NCBI RefSeq assembly: GCF_009936045.1
Contig: NZ_QWEQ01000002.1
Location: 124,001 to 188,000, forward strand
Direction: 5' to 3'
Length of the DNA: 64,000 nucleotides
DNA from: Emergencia sp. 1XD21-10
Lineage (GTDB): Bacteria; Bacillota; Clostridia; Peptostreptococcales; Anaerovoracaceae
Position 1 is the first letter of the stretch. The number at the start of each line of letters is the position of its first letter. The position numbers were made by a program, and so were the translations under genes. This document shows positions 26,994-35,895 of the stretch, in pieces. The notes below the pieces were generated by a model. That model ran no database searches, was not told where the DNA came from, and was given only the letters and a program-made list of their open reading frames with translations.

Positions 26994-27991
26994 GATATAA
27001 ATAACCTCGTAATGTCATTCCACGTAACGAATATCATAAAACCGAAGAGCAGGATCATCCCTGCGCCGTGAATTTTTCCTTCTAAATTGTCGCTAATCAT
27101 CTTTCCAGTAATCTTTCGAATGATGACGAAGATAATTCTTCCGCCGTCCAGCGCTGGAAGCGGCAGCATATTCATCAGTGCTAAGTTCAGGCTGATCAAA
27201 GCTACCAAATAGCCGAAATAAATCATACCGTAATTCTTTGTCTCACTGACAAGGGAAACAATACCCACTGGACCTGACAGTTCGTCTGTAGAAACTTCAC
27301 CGGAAACCAGCTGTGCCAGCGCCGAGAACATCCCCTTTGTCATACTCCAGGTTCCCTTTGCACCGTTTGATACCGCAGCCAACGCATTATGACTCACCTT
27401 GGAAGTAACGCCAATGATATACCTGCCATCTTCCGTTTTCTCCGGTGTCATCTCAAAAGTCTTTTCTTCTCCATTCCGCTCCACCGTGATGGAAAGCCTG
27501 TCTTCACCGCTGCCGATTGCTGCAGCAATGTCATTCCATTTTTCAATAGGCGTACCGTTTACCGATAAAACCTTGTCTTCGGAAAGAAGACCTGCTTCAT
27601 AGGCAGGCGTACCAGTTTGAACTTCATCGATAGTAGTAGTTGCTGTTCCAATATATCCCATCACAAGAGTCATTGCCAGAATTGCAATAAGCACATTCAT
27701 AGCAGAGCCTGCAAGGAGTACCGAAATCTTTGCCCAGACCGGCTTGTTGTTAAACGCTCTGCTGCTTTCAGATTCCTCATTCTCGCCTTCCATCGCGCAG
27801 TATCCGCCGATCGGAATCAGTCTGATAGAATAAAGCGTCTCACCCTTTTGCCGCTGAAAAATCGCAGGTCCCATACCAAATGCAAACTCGTTGACTTTTA
27901 CACCTACTGCTTTCGCCACAGTAAAATGCCCCAGCTCGTGTGGGAAAATCAACATAACAAACAATATCACTGCATAAATCACTGTCATCAC
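26990..27991 (-). CDS. rseP: RIP zinc metalloprotease (site-2 protease), RseP/RasP type
   Basis: 333-residue polytopic membrane protease cleaving substrates, such as anti-sigma factors or signal peptides, inside the membrane. HELGHF in the first membrane segment (about 19-24) supplies the zinc site; NMLPLPALDGGRI near the C terminus supplies the third ligand region. A single PDZ domain lies between (about 115-195, TGTPAYEAGLLSEDKVLSVNG). Four-base overlaps with dxr upstream and ispG downstream indicate one operon. Confidence 0.94.
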   Translation of the reverse strand: MMTVIYAVILFVMLIFPHELGHFTVAKAVGVKVNEFAFGMGPAIFQRQKGETLYSIRLIPIGGYCAMEGENEESESSRAFNNKPVWAKISVLLAGSAMNVLIAILAMTLVMGYIGTATTTIDEVQTGTPAYEAGLLSEDKVLSVNGTPIEKWNDIAAAIGSGEDRLSITVERNGEEKTFEMTPEKTEDGRYIIGVTSKVSHNALAAVSNGAKGTWSMTKGMFSALAQLVSGEVSTDELSGPVGIVSLVSETKNYGMIYFGYLVALISLNLALMNMLPLPALDGGRIIFVIIRKITGKMISDNLEGKIHGAGMILLFGFMIFVTWNDITRLFIS

Positions 27992-29118
27992 AAAACCTCT
28001 TTACGAATTTCTTTATCAATATTTATAATCTCATTTAACCCTAAATTATATGTAGGCGTGTGATCATCTAGTATTTTTTGTATGTTTTTTTCGATGTCCA
28101 AAAAAGCAATCTGTCCTTTCAGGAACCTGTCCACCATAACCTCGTTGGCAGCATTGAGTACTACTGGATAGCTGCCGCCTGCTTTTGAGGCTTCATAAGC
28201 CAGATTAATACAGCCAAACACTTCTGTATCTGGCTCTTCAAAGGAAAGGTTTGCGCCTTCTTCGAAAAAGTTAATGCGTTTACCCGCATCGGGAATCCTC
28301 TGCGGATATCCCAGCGCCACGCTGATAGGAATCCTCATATCGGCAGAGCCCATCTGGGCAATGACAGAACCATCTTCAAACTCTACCGCCGAATGCATAA
28401 TGCTCTGGGGATGAACCAGAATCTGAATATCAGAAAGCGGCACATCAAAGAGCCATTTTGCCTCGATGACCTCAAGACCTTTGTTCATCATGGTTGCAGA
28501 ATCTATGGTAATCTTTTTCCCCATACTCCACTTGGGATGATGAAGCGCCTGCGCTAGTGTAACATCTGCCAATTGCTGACGGCTAAAGCCGCGAAAAGGT
28601 CCGCCTGAGGCAGTCAGCAGAATCTTTCTGATTTTCTTTCCCTGGTTGCCCTGTAAACACTGAAAAATTGCGCTGTGTTCGCTGTCTACAGGAAGCATTC
28701 TAGCGCCTTTTTCCTGTACTGCTTTCATTATCAGTTCACCGCCTGCAACCAGAGTTTCTTTATTGGCAAGGGCGATTTCCTTGCCTGATTGAATGGCGTG
28801 ATAAGTAGGTACCAGACCGCGAATCCCCACCAGAGAATTTAGGAGAATCTGGCTGTCGTCCTCCGCTGCAGCCAGCAATCCCTTTTCTCCCCAAAGAAAG
28901 TCCACCTTTGGATAGGCTTTCGCCAAACGGCATGCATCTTGTTCCAGTTCAGTCACCGCCTGTTTTGGAGAAAACTTTTGAATCTGCTGTTCAAGAAGCT
29001 CTGTATTCTGACCGCAGGCTAGTGTTTCTATTTGAAATTGTTCCCGGTTCCTTCCGATGACATCCAGCGCCTGCGTGCCGATAGAACCGGTACTTCCCAA
29101 AATTGTAACTTTTTTCAT
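27988..29118 (-). CDS. dxr: 1-deoxy-D-xylulose 5-phosphate reductoisomerase
   Basis: 376-residue NADPH-dependent enzyme forming MEP. Visible are the Rossmann start TILGSTGSIGTQALDVI, the NKETLVAGG segment, PVDSEHSAIFQ with the metal-binding Asp and Glu, and TASGGPFRG. Overlaps rseP by 4 bp, 44 bp after cdsA. Confidence 0.96.
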   Translation of the reverse strand: MKKVTILGSTGSIGTQALDVIGRNREQFQIETLACGQNTELLEQQIQKFSPKQAVTELEQDACRLAKAYPKVDFLWGEKGLLAAAEDDSQILLNSLVGIRGLVPTYHAIQSGKEIALANKETLVAGGELIMKAVQEKGARMLPVDSEHSAIFQCLQGNQGKKIRKILLTASGGPFRGFSRQQLADVTLAQALHHPKWSMGKKITIDSATMMNKGLEVIEAKWLFDVPLSDIQILVHPQSIMHSAVEFEDGSVIAQMGSADMRIPISVALGYPQRIPDAGKRINFFEEGANLSFEEPDTEVFGCINLAYEASKAGGSYPVVLNAANEVMVDRFLKGQIAFLDIEKNIQKILDDHTPTYNLGLNEIINIDKEIRKEVL

Positions 29119-29162
29119 CTATACTATAACTCCCCAAAAAGGTTAGAAACCTTGCATTTCAT

Positions 29163-29951
29163 TTAGCCTAAAAGGATAAATTGAATGTAGTAATAAACTA
29201 CCGGTGCGGTAAACAGCACGCTGTCAAAGCGATCCATAATACCACCGTGTCCCGGAATTAGATTCCCATAATCCTTGATCCCCATTTTTCTCTTATATGC
29301 TGAGGCGGTCAAATCACCGCACTGTGACAGTACGGCTCCGATCAAACCGATTACAAGACAGTGAAGCCAGATTCTCGGTATAACAAAATAGCCGAATAGA
29401 CCGCAGCAAATTACACTGCCCAAGGTTCCTCCGATTGCACCCTCGATGGTTTTTTTCGGACTCAGCACCGGACAGAGTTTATGCTTGCCAAAGAGATATC
29501 CGCTGAAATAGGCGAAGATATCCGTACAAAAAGCTGATAAAAGCACCAGCCAAATCAAAATAGAATATTCGCCGCTTCTGTCTACCAATACCACATGATA
29601 AGAGAAAAATACTACGTAGATGATCCCAAGCATAGTTGCCATTCCATCTTCAATTTTCCTCTGATCGATCTTAAAGATATAAATGGAGCTTGCCATAATG
29701 CACGCTGCCAGCCAGCCGGTCAAGTACATTTGCGGCTCGGGTGTCAGTCCATGAATCAGATACAGCACCACCATCGCACAGTAAGCAATTTTTTCTGAGG
29801 GATGAATATCCATGGCTTTAAAACCGTTAAAAAACTCTCTGACACCAATCAAGCCCACCAGAATACATGCGGCAGCAAGCCAATAGCCCCCCAAATATAC
29901 TACAGCTAAAAGTGGCACCATACAGAGCCCTGAAATCACTCTTGTCTTCAT
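29163..29951 (-). CDS. cdsA: Phosphatidate cytidylyltransferase
   Basis: 262-residue membrane enzyme making CDP-diacylglycerol from phosphatidate and CTP. About eight hydrophobic segments; the family signature is visible at the C terminus as KRKMGIKDYGNLIPGHGGIMDRFDS. SPKKTIEGAIGG is a further conserved stretch. Six bases separate it from the upstream uppS stop. Confidence 0.95.
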   Translation of the reverse strand: MKTRVISGLCMVPLLAVVYLGGYWLAAACILVGLIGVREFFNGFKAMDIHPSEKIAYCAMVVLYLIHGLTPEPQMYLTGWLAACIMASSIYIFKIDQRKIEDGMATMLGIIYVVFFSYHVVLVDRSGEYSILIWLVLLSAFCTDIFAYFSGYLFGKHKLCPVLSPKKTIEGAIGGTLGSVICCGLFGYFVIPRIWLHCLVIGLIGAVLSQCGDLTASAYKRKMGIKDYGNLIPGHGGIMDRFDSVLFTAPVVYYYIQFILLG

Positions 29952-29957
29952 AAATAC

Positions 29958-30686
29958 TTACTTCCTTCCTCCGAATCTCCTATCGCGATTCTGGTATGCT
30001 TCGATAAGCCTCTCGTATTCTGCTGGCGAAAAATCCGGCCAGAATACATCGGTAAAGGCAAATTCGCTGTAGGCGCTTTGCCACAGCATGAAATTGGAAA
30101 GCCTCTCTTCTCCGCTAGTCCTTATAATCAAATCCGGATCAGGGATATTGCCGTTTTCGTCACCGGTATAAAGATATCTGCTGATTAGTTCCTCTGTAAT
30201 TTCTGTTTCTTCGTCTAAAGCGCCTTTGCGTATGTCCTCATAAATACGTCTTACCGCTCTGACAATTTCTGCCCTGCTTCCATAGTTGAGGGCTATATTA
30301 AACTGAAGACCTGTATTGTTTGCCGTCGTCTCCAGTGATTTTTCAAGTCTTTCTACTGCAATTTTCGGAATAACACTGTAGTCTCCCAAAACCTTGACTT
30401 TCACATTATTTTCGTGAAGTTCGGAAAGTTCACTGTCCACGTATTTAACTAGAAGTTTGAAAATACCACCCACTTCTTCTTTAGAGCGCTTCCAGTTTTC
30501 TGTGGAAAAAGCATAAACCGTCAAATATTTTACTCCCAGTACAGAAGATGCTTTGACAATTTCTTTCATTGCCAGCATGCCTGCGTTGTGTCCTGCCAAA
30601 CGAGGCAGCCCTTTCTTCTTTGCCCATCTGCCGTTTCCATCCATAATGATAGCAACGTGAGCCGGAATTCTGTTCTGATCTATCAT
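29958..30686 (-). CDS. uppS: Isoprenyl transferase (undecaprenyl diphosphate synthase)
   Basis: 242-residue cis-prenyltransferase building the C55 carrier for cell-wall synthesis. The signature PAHVAIIMDGNGRWAKK with the catalytic Asp is at residues 8-24, followed by GHNAGM. YAFSTENWKRS and the C-terminal DLIIRTSGEERLSNFMLWQ are also present. Lies between frr (72 bp upstream) and cdsA, and works on the products of the dxr/ispG pathway. Confidence 0.95.
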   Translation of the reverse strand: MIDQNRIPAHVAIIMDGNGRWAKKKGLPRLAGHNAGMLAMKEIVKASSVLGVKYLTVYAFSTENWKRSKEEVGGIFKLLVKYVDSELSELHENNVKVKVLGDYSVIPKIAVERLEKSLETTANNTGLQFNIALNYGSRAEIVRAVRRIYEDIRKGALDEETEITEELISRYLYTGDENGNIPDPDLIIRTSGEERLSNFMLWQSAYSEFAFTDVFWPDFSPAEYERLIEAYQNRDRRFGGRK

Positions 30687-30758
30687 GTTTCCCTCATAAC
30701 TTGGGGGCTATCTCAATGTATGAAACAGCCCCGCATTTTATAAAATCTCTTTCATATT

Positions 30759-31304
30759 TTAGATCTCTAAAATTTCTTTGTCCTTTGCTGCCACAACCTC
30801 ATCGATGTCTTTTACAGCCTTTTCGATGGTCTTCTGCACAATGTCCAGTTCTTTCTTCAGATCGTCCTCTGTCAGTTCTCCGTCTTTTTGCTGTTTCTTC
30901 AGGCTGTCGTTAGCTTCTCTTCTCAGATTTCTAACTGCAACTTTAGCATCTTCTCCCATTTTCTTGGTAGTCTTAGTCAGTTCTTTTCTTCTTTCTTCTG
31001 TCAGCTGCGGAATGGTCAGTCTGATACATTTTCCATCGTTAGACGGCGTAATACCGATTTCTGCCATATTGATTGCCTTTTCAATGTCACCGATGGACTT
31101 TGGATCAAAAGGTGCAATCATCAGGGTTCTTGGATCCGGTACAGAGATATTGGAAAGATTCTTAAGCGGTGTCGGGCTTCCGTAATAATCCACTGATACC
31201 TTATCTAATAATGCAGGGTTTGCTCTGCCTGCTCTGACTGTGTTCAAATCCTCTTTTAGAACTGCAATACTCTTTGCAATTCTTTCTTCTAAACTTTTAC
31301 TCAT
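30759..31304 (-). CDS. frr: Ribosome recycling factor
   Basis: 181-residue factor that splits post-termination ribosomes together with EF-G. The frame is open to 31400, inside pyrH, but the ATG at 31304 has AGGAGG six bases ahead and gives the standard family N terminus MSKSLEERI. Conserved stretches: LNTVRAGRANPALLDKV, SVPDPRTLMIAPFD, RLTIPQLTEERRKEL. Starts 10 bp after the pyrH stop. Confidence 0.95.
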   Translation of the reverse strand: MSKSLEERIAKSIAVLKEDLNTVRAGRANPALLDKVSVDYYGSPTPLKNLSNISVPDPRTLMIAPFDPKSIGDIEKAINMAEIGITPSNDGKCIRLTIPQLTEERRKELTKTTKKMGEDAKVAVRNLRREANDSLKKQQKDGELTEDDLKKELDIVQKTIEKAVKDIDEVVAAKDKEILEI

Positions 31305-31314
31305 TTGGTTCCTC

Positions 31315-32106
<792 letters not shown>

Positions 32107-32132
32107 TTCTCTCAAGCGCCAAAATCTTCGAT

Positions 32133-32204
32133 TTTGTTTGCGCTGTGAGGTTATTATAGCATGACGACTCCTTTAAGAATAAAATCGTTAGTCATGCTTC
32201 AATG
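32133..32204. repeat. 72-bp leader repeat, copy 2
   Basis: Second copy in the same orientation, 26 bp from copy 1. On the minus strand it carries TGCTATAAT (32153-32158), a consensus extended -10. The spacer between copies forms a hairpin GCGCcAAAATC-ttc-GATTTTgtttGCGC. Confidence 0.85.
32153..32158 (-). promoter_or_regulatory. pyrH: Extended -10 of a pyrH promoter
   Basis: TATAAT preceded by TGC on the minus strand; no good -35 box at 17 bp. A further extended -10, TGTTATAAT at 32246-32251, with a TTCACC-like -35 at 32269-32274, makes a second candidate. The non-coding stretch 32020-32321 is otherwise made of the two repeats and a GATTCC/GGAATC hairpin with inner GCGGC/GCCGC (32203-32243). 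Confidence 0.55.
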
Positions 32205-32321
32205 ATTCCTTCCTTGCGGCAACGCCGCTTTGAGATTATGGAATCATTATAACATATCTTTCCCTAAGGGTGAACAGATTTTTCGCTTTTATTGCCGACT
32301 TTTCCCATTAAATTTCTGTCG

Positions 32322-32585
32322 TCATACTTTATAGAGTTCCCACCTGCATTGTTCAATAATATATTTCAGCTGATAAATTTTTTCGATTCCGCAGATTTCT
32401 GACTGACAGGTGTAAATAAAAGCATGAATCCCCGCCAGCCTGCTTTCCTCCACACACTGAATCCGATCCACAGACACTGCGATTCGCTCGCCGGAATCCT
32501 CATAATACTTGAATTTGTACGGAACCGGCTTCTTGTGGTCTGCAAAGACTGCGACTACGTCTATAGGTTTTGCCACGATCTTCAT
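32322..32585 (-). CDS. Small protein cotranscribed with the Y-family polymerase
   Basis: 87-residue cytosolic protein with no recognised domain (MKIVAKPIDVVAVFADHKK...). Its ATG overlaps the polymerase stop by 4 bp, so it is translationally coupled and under the same SOS box. In Firmicutes, Y-family polymerase genes are often paired with a small gene of the YolD type; the similarity here is positional only. Function unknown. Confidence 0.75.
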   Translation of the reverse strand: MKIVAKPIDVVAVFADHKKPVPYKFKYYEDSGERIAVSVDRIQCVEESRLAGIHAFIYTCQSEICGIEKIYQLKYIIEQCRWELYKV

Positions 32586-33832
32586 AGCTTATATCCTCCC
32601 ATCATCACATAATTTCCATCATTGACGCCGCCCTCCAAAGGCTTCATATCCGTATTGACAAAAGTCCCTCGATAAATGGCTGTTTGCCCAAATCGATCTC
32701 TAATCTGATCCACCACTGCATTTAAGTTCTCATCTTCTACAATCCGCTGCAAATCATAGATAGACAGCTGATACTCATCTTTGCGAACAAAAGCAGACAA
32801 ATGAATGCCTATCTGGCGGATAGGTTCTCCTTTCCAGCACGCAGAAAACAGCTGACACAAGTAATCGTAAATGCCAGTGGTGTCGTCCAGAAAAAAAGAC
32901 AGCTGCATCTGATGGCTATAACGAATAAATCCATTGGTCTTAACGCTGATTCCGATCAGCGACGCCTTGCACCGATGCCTTCGCAGCCTGCTTGTTACTC
33001 TGTCGGTCAGTGCCAGAATATAGTGCTGCGCCTCCTCTTTATCCGTCACATCATAGGGCAGTGTCATGCTGTTGCTGAGACCTTTCTGCAAAACCTGATC
33101 ATTGGGCACTACTCTATCATGATCAATTCCATTGGCGTATTCCCAGATCAGCTGTCCATGGCTTTTCAAAAGGCTGCGCAAAAGTGCCTTATCGCTATGT
33201 GCCAGGTCTCCTATAGTATTGATATTAATCTTTCTGAGTTTCCGCACTGATGCCCTGCCTACCATAAACAGTTCACCTACAGGAAGAGGCCATAACTTCT
33301 CTTCAATTTCTTTGCGATTTAAAAGCGTGTGCACCTTGTCTGGCTTCTCTAATTCCCCTGCCATCTTCGCCAGTAATTTATTAGTACCCACTCCGACATT
33401 GACGGTGAATCCCAATTCTGTCCGAATCCGATCCCTTATGATAAAAGCGGTCTCTATCGCTTGTGCACAATTCCGATTGCCCCTGTCCAGTTCCACAAAG
33501 CACTCATCTACGCTGAAACGCTGTATCACTGGTGAATATTCCTGCAAAATACTGTACATGGCCTCACTGCACGCCAGATAAAGGTCATAGTCCGGAGGAA
33601 ATACCTGCAGATTCGGACATTTGCGGAACGCCTCAAAAAGGCTCTCGCCAGTTTTAATCTGGTATTTTTTCGCTGCCATAGACTTCGCTAAAATAATGCC
33701 GTGACGATCTTTCGGGTCTCCTGCGATGACAGAAGGAATCTGTCTGATATCCTGTCCGTATCCTTGCTCCAAAAGCTTCACAGCGCTCCAGCTGAGATAT
33801 GCTGAATTGGCATCCACATGTAAAATGGTCAT
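32582..33832 (-). CDS. Y-family DNA polymerase (DinB/UmuC type)
   Basis: 416-residue translesion polymerase. Catalytic residues are visible: ILHVDANSAYLSWSA (first Asp) and RFSVDECFVELD (Asp-Glu pair); thumb HhH-like region GRASVRKLRKININTIGDLAHSD and a little-finger region follow. The frame is open to 33937, but the ATG at 33832 has AAGGAGG eight bases ahead. A perfect GAAC-N4-GTTC LexA box sits 21 bp upstream, so expression is probably damage-induced. UvrX/ImuB-like or Pol IV cannot be separated by eye. Confidence 0.9.
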   Translation of the reverse strand: MTILHVDANSAYLSWSAVKLLEQGYGQDIRQIPSVIAGDPKDRHGIILAKSMAAKKYQIKTGESLFEAFRKCPNLQVFPPDYDLYLACSEAMYSILQEYSPVIQRFSVDECFVELDRGNRNCAQAIETAFIIRDRIRTELGFTVNVGVGTNKLLAKMAGELEKPDKVHTLLNRKEIEEKLWPLPVGELFMVGRASVRKLRKININTIGDLAHSDKALLRSLLKSHGQLIWEYANGIDHDRVVPNDQVLQKGLSNSMTLPYDVTDKEEAQHYILALTDRVTSRLRRHRCKASLIGISVKTNGFIRYSHQMQLSFFLDDTTGIYDYLCQLFSACWKGEPIRQIGIHLSAFVRKDEYQLSIYDLQRIVEDENLNAVVDQIRDRFGQTAIYRGTFVNTDMKPLEGGVNDGNYVMMGGYKL

Positions 33833-33852
33833 CCCTTGCGCCTCCTTATTAA

Positions 33853-33864
33853 GAACGCATGTTC
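33853..33864. promoter_or_regulatory. LexA (SOS) box upstream of the Y-family polymerase
   Basis: GAACGCATGTTC matches the Gram-positive SOS consensus GAAC-N4-GTTC. It lies 21 bp ahead of the polymerase start codon at 33832, over the ribosome-site-proximal leader. Confidence 0.8.
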
Positions 33865-33972
33865 TTTTATGTGATTTCACTATATCACGTTCCTTGACTC
33901 CATGCAACAGGAAACTTTTCCCAAAATCTGCTTTCATGAGACCCCGCCTACTACTGTACTTTACGCAAACAA

Positions 33973-34022
33973 AAGCAGGATGCGCTCTAACGGTTATTTG
34001 CCGTCAAACCAACATCCTGCCT
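33973..34022 (-). terminator. Likely terminator of the RidA gene
   Basis: Outer stem GCAGGATG / CATCCTGC (33975-33982, 34013-34020) enclosing a small ACGG/CCGT stem; the minus strand continues TTTTGTTTG. It stands about 115 bp after the RidA stop. Confidence 0.6.
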
Positions 34023-34134
34023 TATAAATTTGCCATTTCTAGTATTGCAGAAATCCTTTGCCGCCTTTGTACCTCAGTTCACATTCAGCAATTCTCCCCC
34101 CAGTCTGCAATTCCTCAAAATCATGGTTTGCTCT

Positions 34135-34590
34135 TTAAACTTCTACAATCGCCTCAATTTCTACCGGTGCATCCATAGGAAGCTGATTGGTTCCCACAGC
34201 AGTTCGTGCGTGTCTTCCCTTTTCACCAAAAACATCATAAAGAAGCTGCGAAGCAGCGTTTGCTACAAGATGCTGCTGCATAAAGCCTGTCTTGCTATTG
34301 ACAAACACCTGGATTTTCGTAATGTTTTTCACCTTATCCAAATCTCCCAAATAGTCCTTCAGCGCTGCCATTAAATTGATAATGCATCTTCTCGCTGCCT
34401 CCTCAGCCTGTTCCATAGAAACAGTATCTCCTACCTTGCCGCTTACTAAAAGCTTTCCATCAACAAAAGGTACCTGTCCTGCAACAAATAGAGCATTTCC
34501 CAGTTGTTTTACCGGAATGTACATTGCACCTGGAGGAGACGCTAAGGGTAATTCTATTCCGAGTTCTTCAATTCTTTTTTCTGCAATCAT
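34135..34590 (-). CDS. RidA family reactive-intermediate deaminase
   Basis: 151-residue YjgF/YER057c/UK114-type protein that would hydrolyse reactive enamine/imine intermediates of amino acid metabolism. Family features: GNALFVAGQVPFVDGKL, ALKDYLGDLDKVKNITKIQVFVN, and the C-terminal RTAVGTNQLPMDAPVEIEAIVEV with the conserved Arg and Glu. The ATG at 34590 is chosen for GAGGTG five bases ahead; the frame extends 23 codons further into promoter sequence. Divergent from the YheO-type regulator, with a TTGACAAA dyad over its -35. Confidence 0.9.
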   Translation of the reverse strand: MIAEKRIEELGIELPLASPPGAMYIPVKQLGNALFVAGQVPFVDGKLLVSGKVGDTVSMEQAEEAARRCIINLMAALKDYLGDLDKVKNITKIQVFVNSKTGFMQQHLVANAASQLLYDVFGEKGRHARTAVGTNQLPMDAPVEIEAIVEV

Positions 34591-34630
34591 TAAAATCACC
34601 TCATCTTTCATCATTGTCTTTACTAATTTG

Positions 34631-34659
34631 ATTATACTCCGCAGGAGTTTGTTTGTCAA
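34631..34659 (-). promoter_or_regulatory. RidA promoter
   Basis: Consensus TTGACA (34654-34659), 17 bp, TATAAT (34631-34636) on the minus strand. Confidence 0.8.
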
Positions 34660-34675
34660 TATTCAGTTGACAAAC
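34651..34675. promoter_or_regulatory. Operator dyad GTTTGTCAA-N7-TTGACAAAC
   Basis: Perfect 9-bp inverted repeat with a 7-bp spacer covering the RidA -35 box in the divergent region with the YheO-type regulator. The same GTCAA-N7-TTGAC geometry recurs at 40001-40017 between two other genes of the peptide-catabolism set, so it is a candidate binding site for a shared regulator. Confidence 0.7.
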
Positions 34676-34753
34676 AGTCAATTAATTTCATGTCATCCTC
34701 TGCTGCATACGTCATCGATAGGATTCCCCTATCGGTTTTGCTTACAATTTGTC

Positions 34754-34782
34754 TTGCTGATTGCCACAAACCATGGTAGAAT
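34754..34782 (+). promoter_or_regulatory. Candidate promoter of the YheO-type regulator
   Basis: TTGCTG, 17 bp, TAGAAT; the ATG follows 49 bp later. Confidence 0.5.
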
Positions 34783-34831
34783 AATACTGGTTTTGTCAAA
34801 GACAAGCTAGCTTCAGGGAGGATTATCGCCA

Positions 34832-35548
34832 ATGAGTCAAAACAAAGAAAATAAACAGACCAAAGAACAAATTTTAGATTTTATGACCCGTACCGCAGAA
34901 GGCCTTGCACAGATGTTTGGTCACTCCTGCGAAACACTGATTCACGACATGAGTATACCGGGTCACCCTATTATCGCTATTTATAACGGTCATGTCAGCG
35001 GAAGATCTGTAGGCTCTACTGCCGATATTTTCGGTGATGATATCATGGCAGAAGGACACCTGCAGACAGTAGGAACACGCACTGCTCAAGCAGAAGATAC
35101 AGATACTGCGCCTTATCATTTTAAGCCGGAAACTGATATCATCAACTCCCTCGCGATTACCAAAAATGGGAGATATATCAAGTCTACGACTTTTAACTAT
35201 GTGGGGGAAGACTATCACTATGCACTGGGTATTAATTTTGACTACACATCTTTAGGCAGCGCTATGGCTACCTTGGAAGGTCTCGTTGCCATCGGCAGCG
35301 ATCTCAATGATGCCATCAAAGACTCCAGCAACAATCAACTGGAAGAAATCTTCAAAGACTGCCTGTCCATCGTTGGAAAAACGCCGCAGGCTATGAAAAA
35401 AAATGACCGTCTGCAGCTCATTGCCCTTTTAATACAGCGCAATGCTTTCAGCTTTCAGAAGTCAATTACATACGTTGCAGAGCAGCTGAACGTATCCCGT
35501 TATACAATCTATAAATACTGTCACGAAGTGGAAGAAACTCTTAAATAG
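34832..35548 (+). CDS. YheO/DauR-type transcriptional regulator (PAS-like plus HTH)
   Basis: 238-residue regulator. The N-terminal half (about 12-125) is a YheO PAS-like domain: GLAQMFGHSCETLIHDMS, HPIIAIYNGHVSGRSVG and the SLAITKNGRYIKSTTFNY stretch. The C-terminal HTH is LLIQRNAFSFQKSITYVAEQLNVSRYTIYKYCHEV (about 200-235). DauR-like proteins control amino acid catabolism genes and often sit beside RidA, as here. It has GGGAGG about 10 bp before the ATG. The TTGACAAA dyads in this region and upstream of several peptidase genes make it the best candidate regulator of that set (inference). Confidence 0.87.
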   Translation: MSQNKENKQTKEQILDFMTRTAEGLAQMFGHSCETLIHDMSIPGHPIIAIYNGHVSGRSVGSTADIFGDDIMAEGHLQTVGTRTAQAEDTDTAPYHFKPETDIINSLAITKNGRYIKSTTFNYVGEDYHYALGINFDYTSLGSAMATLEGLVAIGSDLNDAIKDSSNNQLEEIFKDCLSIVGKTPQAMKKNDRLQLIALLIQRNAFSFQKSITYVAEQLNVSRYTIYKYCHEVEETLK

Positions 35549-35549
35549 T

Positions 35550-35813
35550 TCACTTAACACATTCACTAACTGACAGTTCCCTTAAAAACCGCAAAAGATA
35601 CTCATACGCATCCCTGCCGCGAACAACAATCTCAACACCTCTGGCAGAATTAAAAACCAGAATCGAAAGTCCGCTTCCAATAGCGGTCTTTTTTATAATT
35701 TCAGCCGCTTCCATCGCGCTTATTCCTGTAACCGCTGCCTGAGCCTGTCCTGCACGCTCCTCTATAGCAATCAGCTGTGGAGCAGCCTCCTGCCACCGTA
35801 TTGCATCATTCAT
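35550..35813 (-). CDS. Hypothetical small protein
   Basis: 87 residues from the ATG at 35813, which has AGGAGG ten bases ahead; the frame extends 19 codons upstream without a site. No domain recognised. It is mainly charged and helical (QEAAPQLIAIEERAGQAQAA, SAMEAAEIIKK) with a short apolar stretch GSGLSILVFNSARGVEIVV; no signal or membrane anchor. It ends 1 bp from the convergent YheO-type gene stop and follows the MFS terminator, so it probably has its own promoter. Function unknown. Confidence 0.7.
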   Translation of the reverse strand: MNDAIRWQEAAPQLIAIEERAGQAQAAVTGISAMEAAEIIKKTAIGSGLSILVFNSARGVEIVVRGRDAYEYLLRFLRELSVSECVK

Positions 35814-35837
35814 CTTTTCCAAACCTCCTATCCGAAA

Positions 35838-35875
35838 AATAAAAGCGACATTGCTGCCGCTTTTATTCATACGAT
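35838..35875 (-). terminator. Terminator of the GPH-type MFS gene
   Basis: Stem AATAAAAGCG / CGCTTTTATT with a 10-nt loop; the minus strand continues TTTCGG after ATT. It lies 20 bp past the transporter stop and overlaps the start of the next gene's leader. Confidence 0.75.
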
Positions 35876-35895
35876 AATCTCATTTTATGTACACA

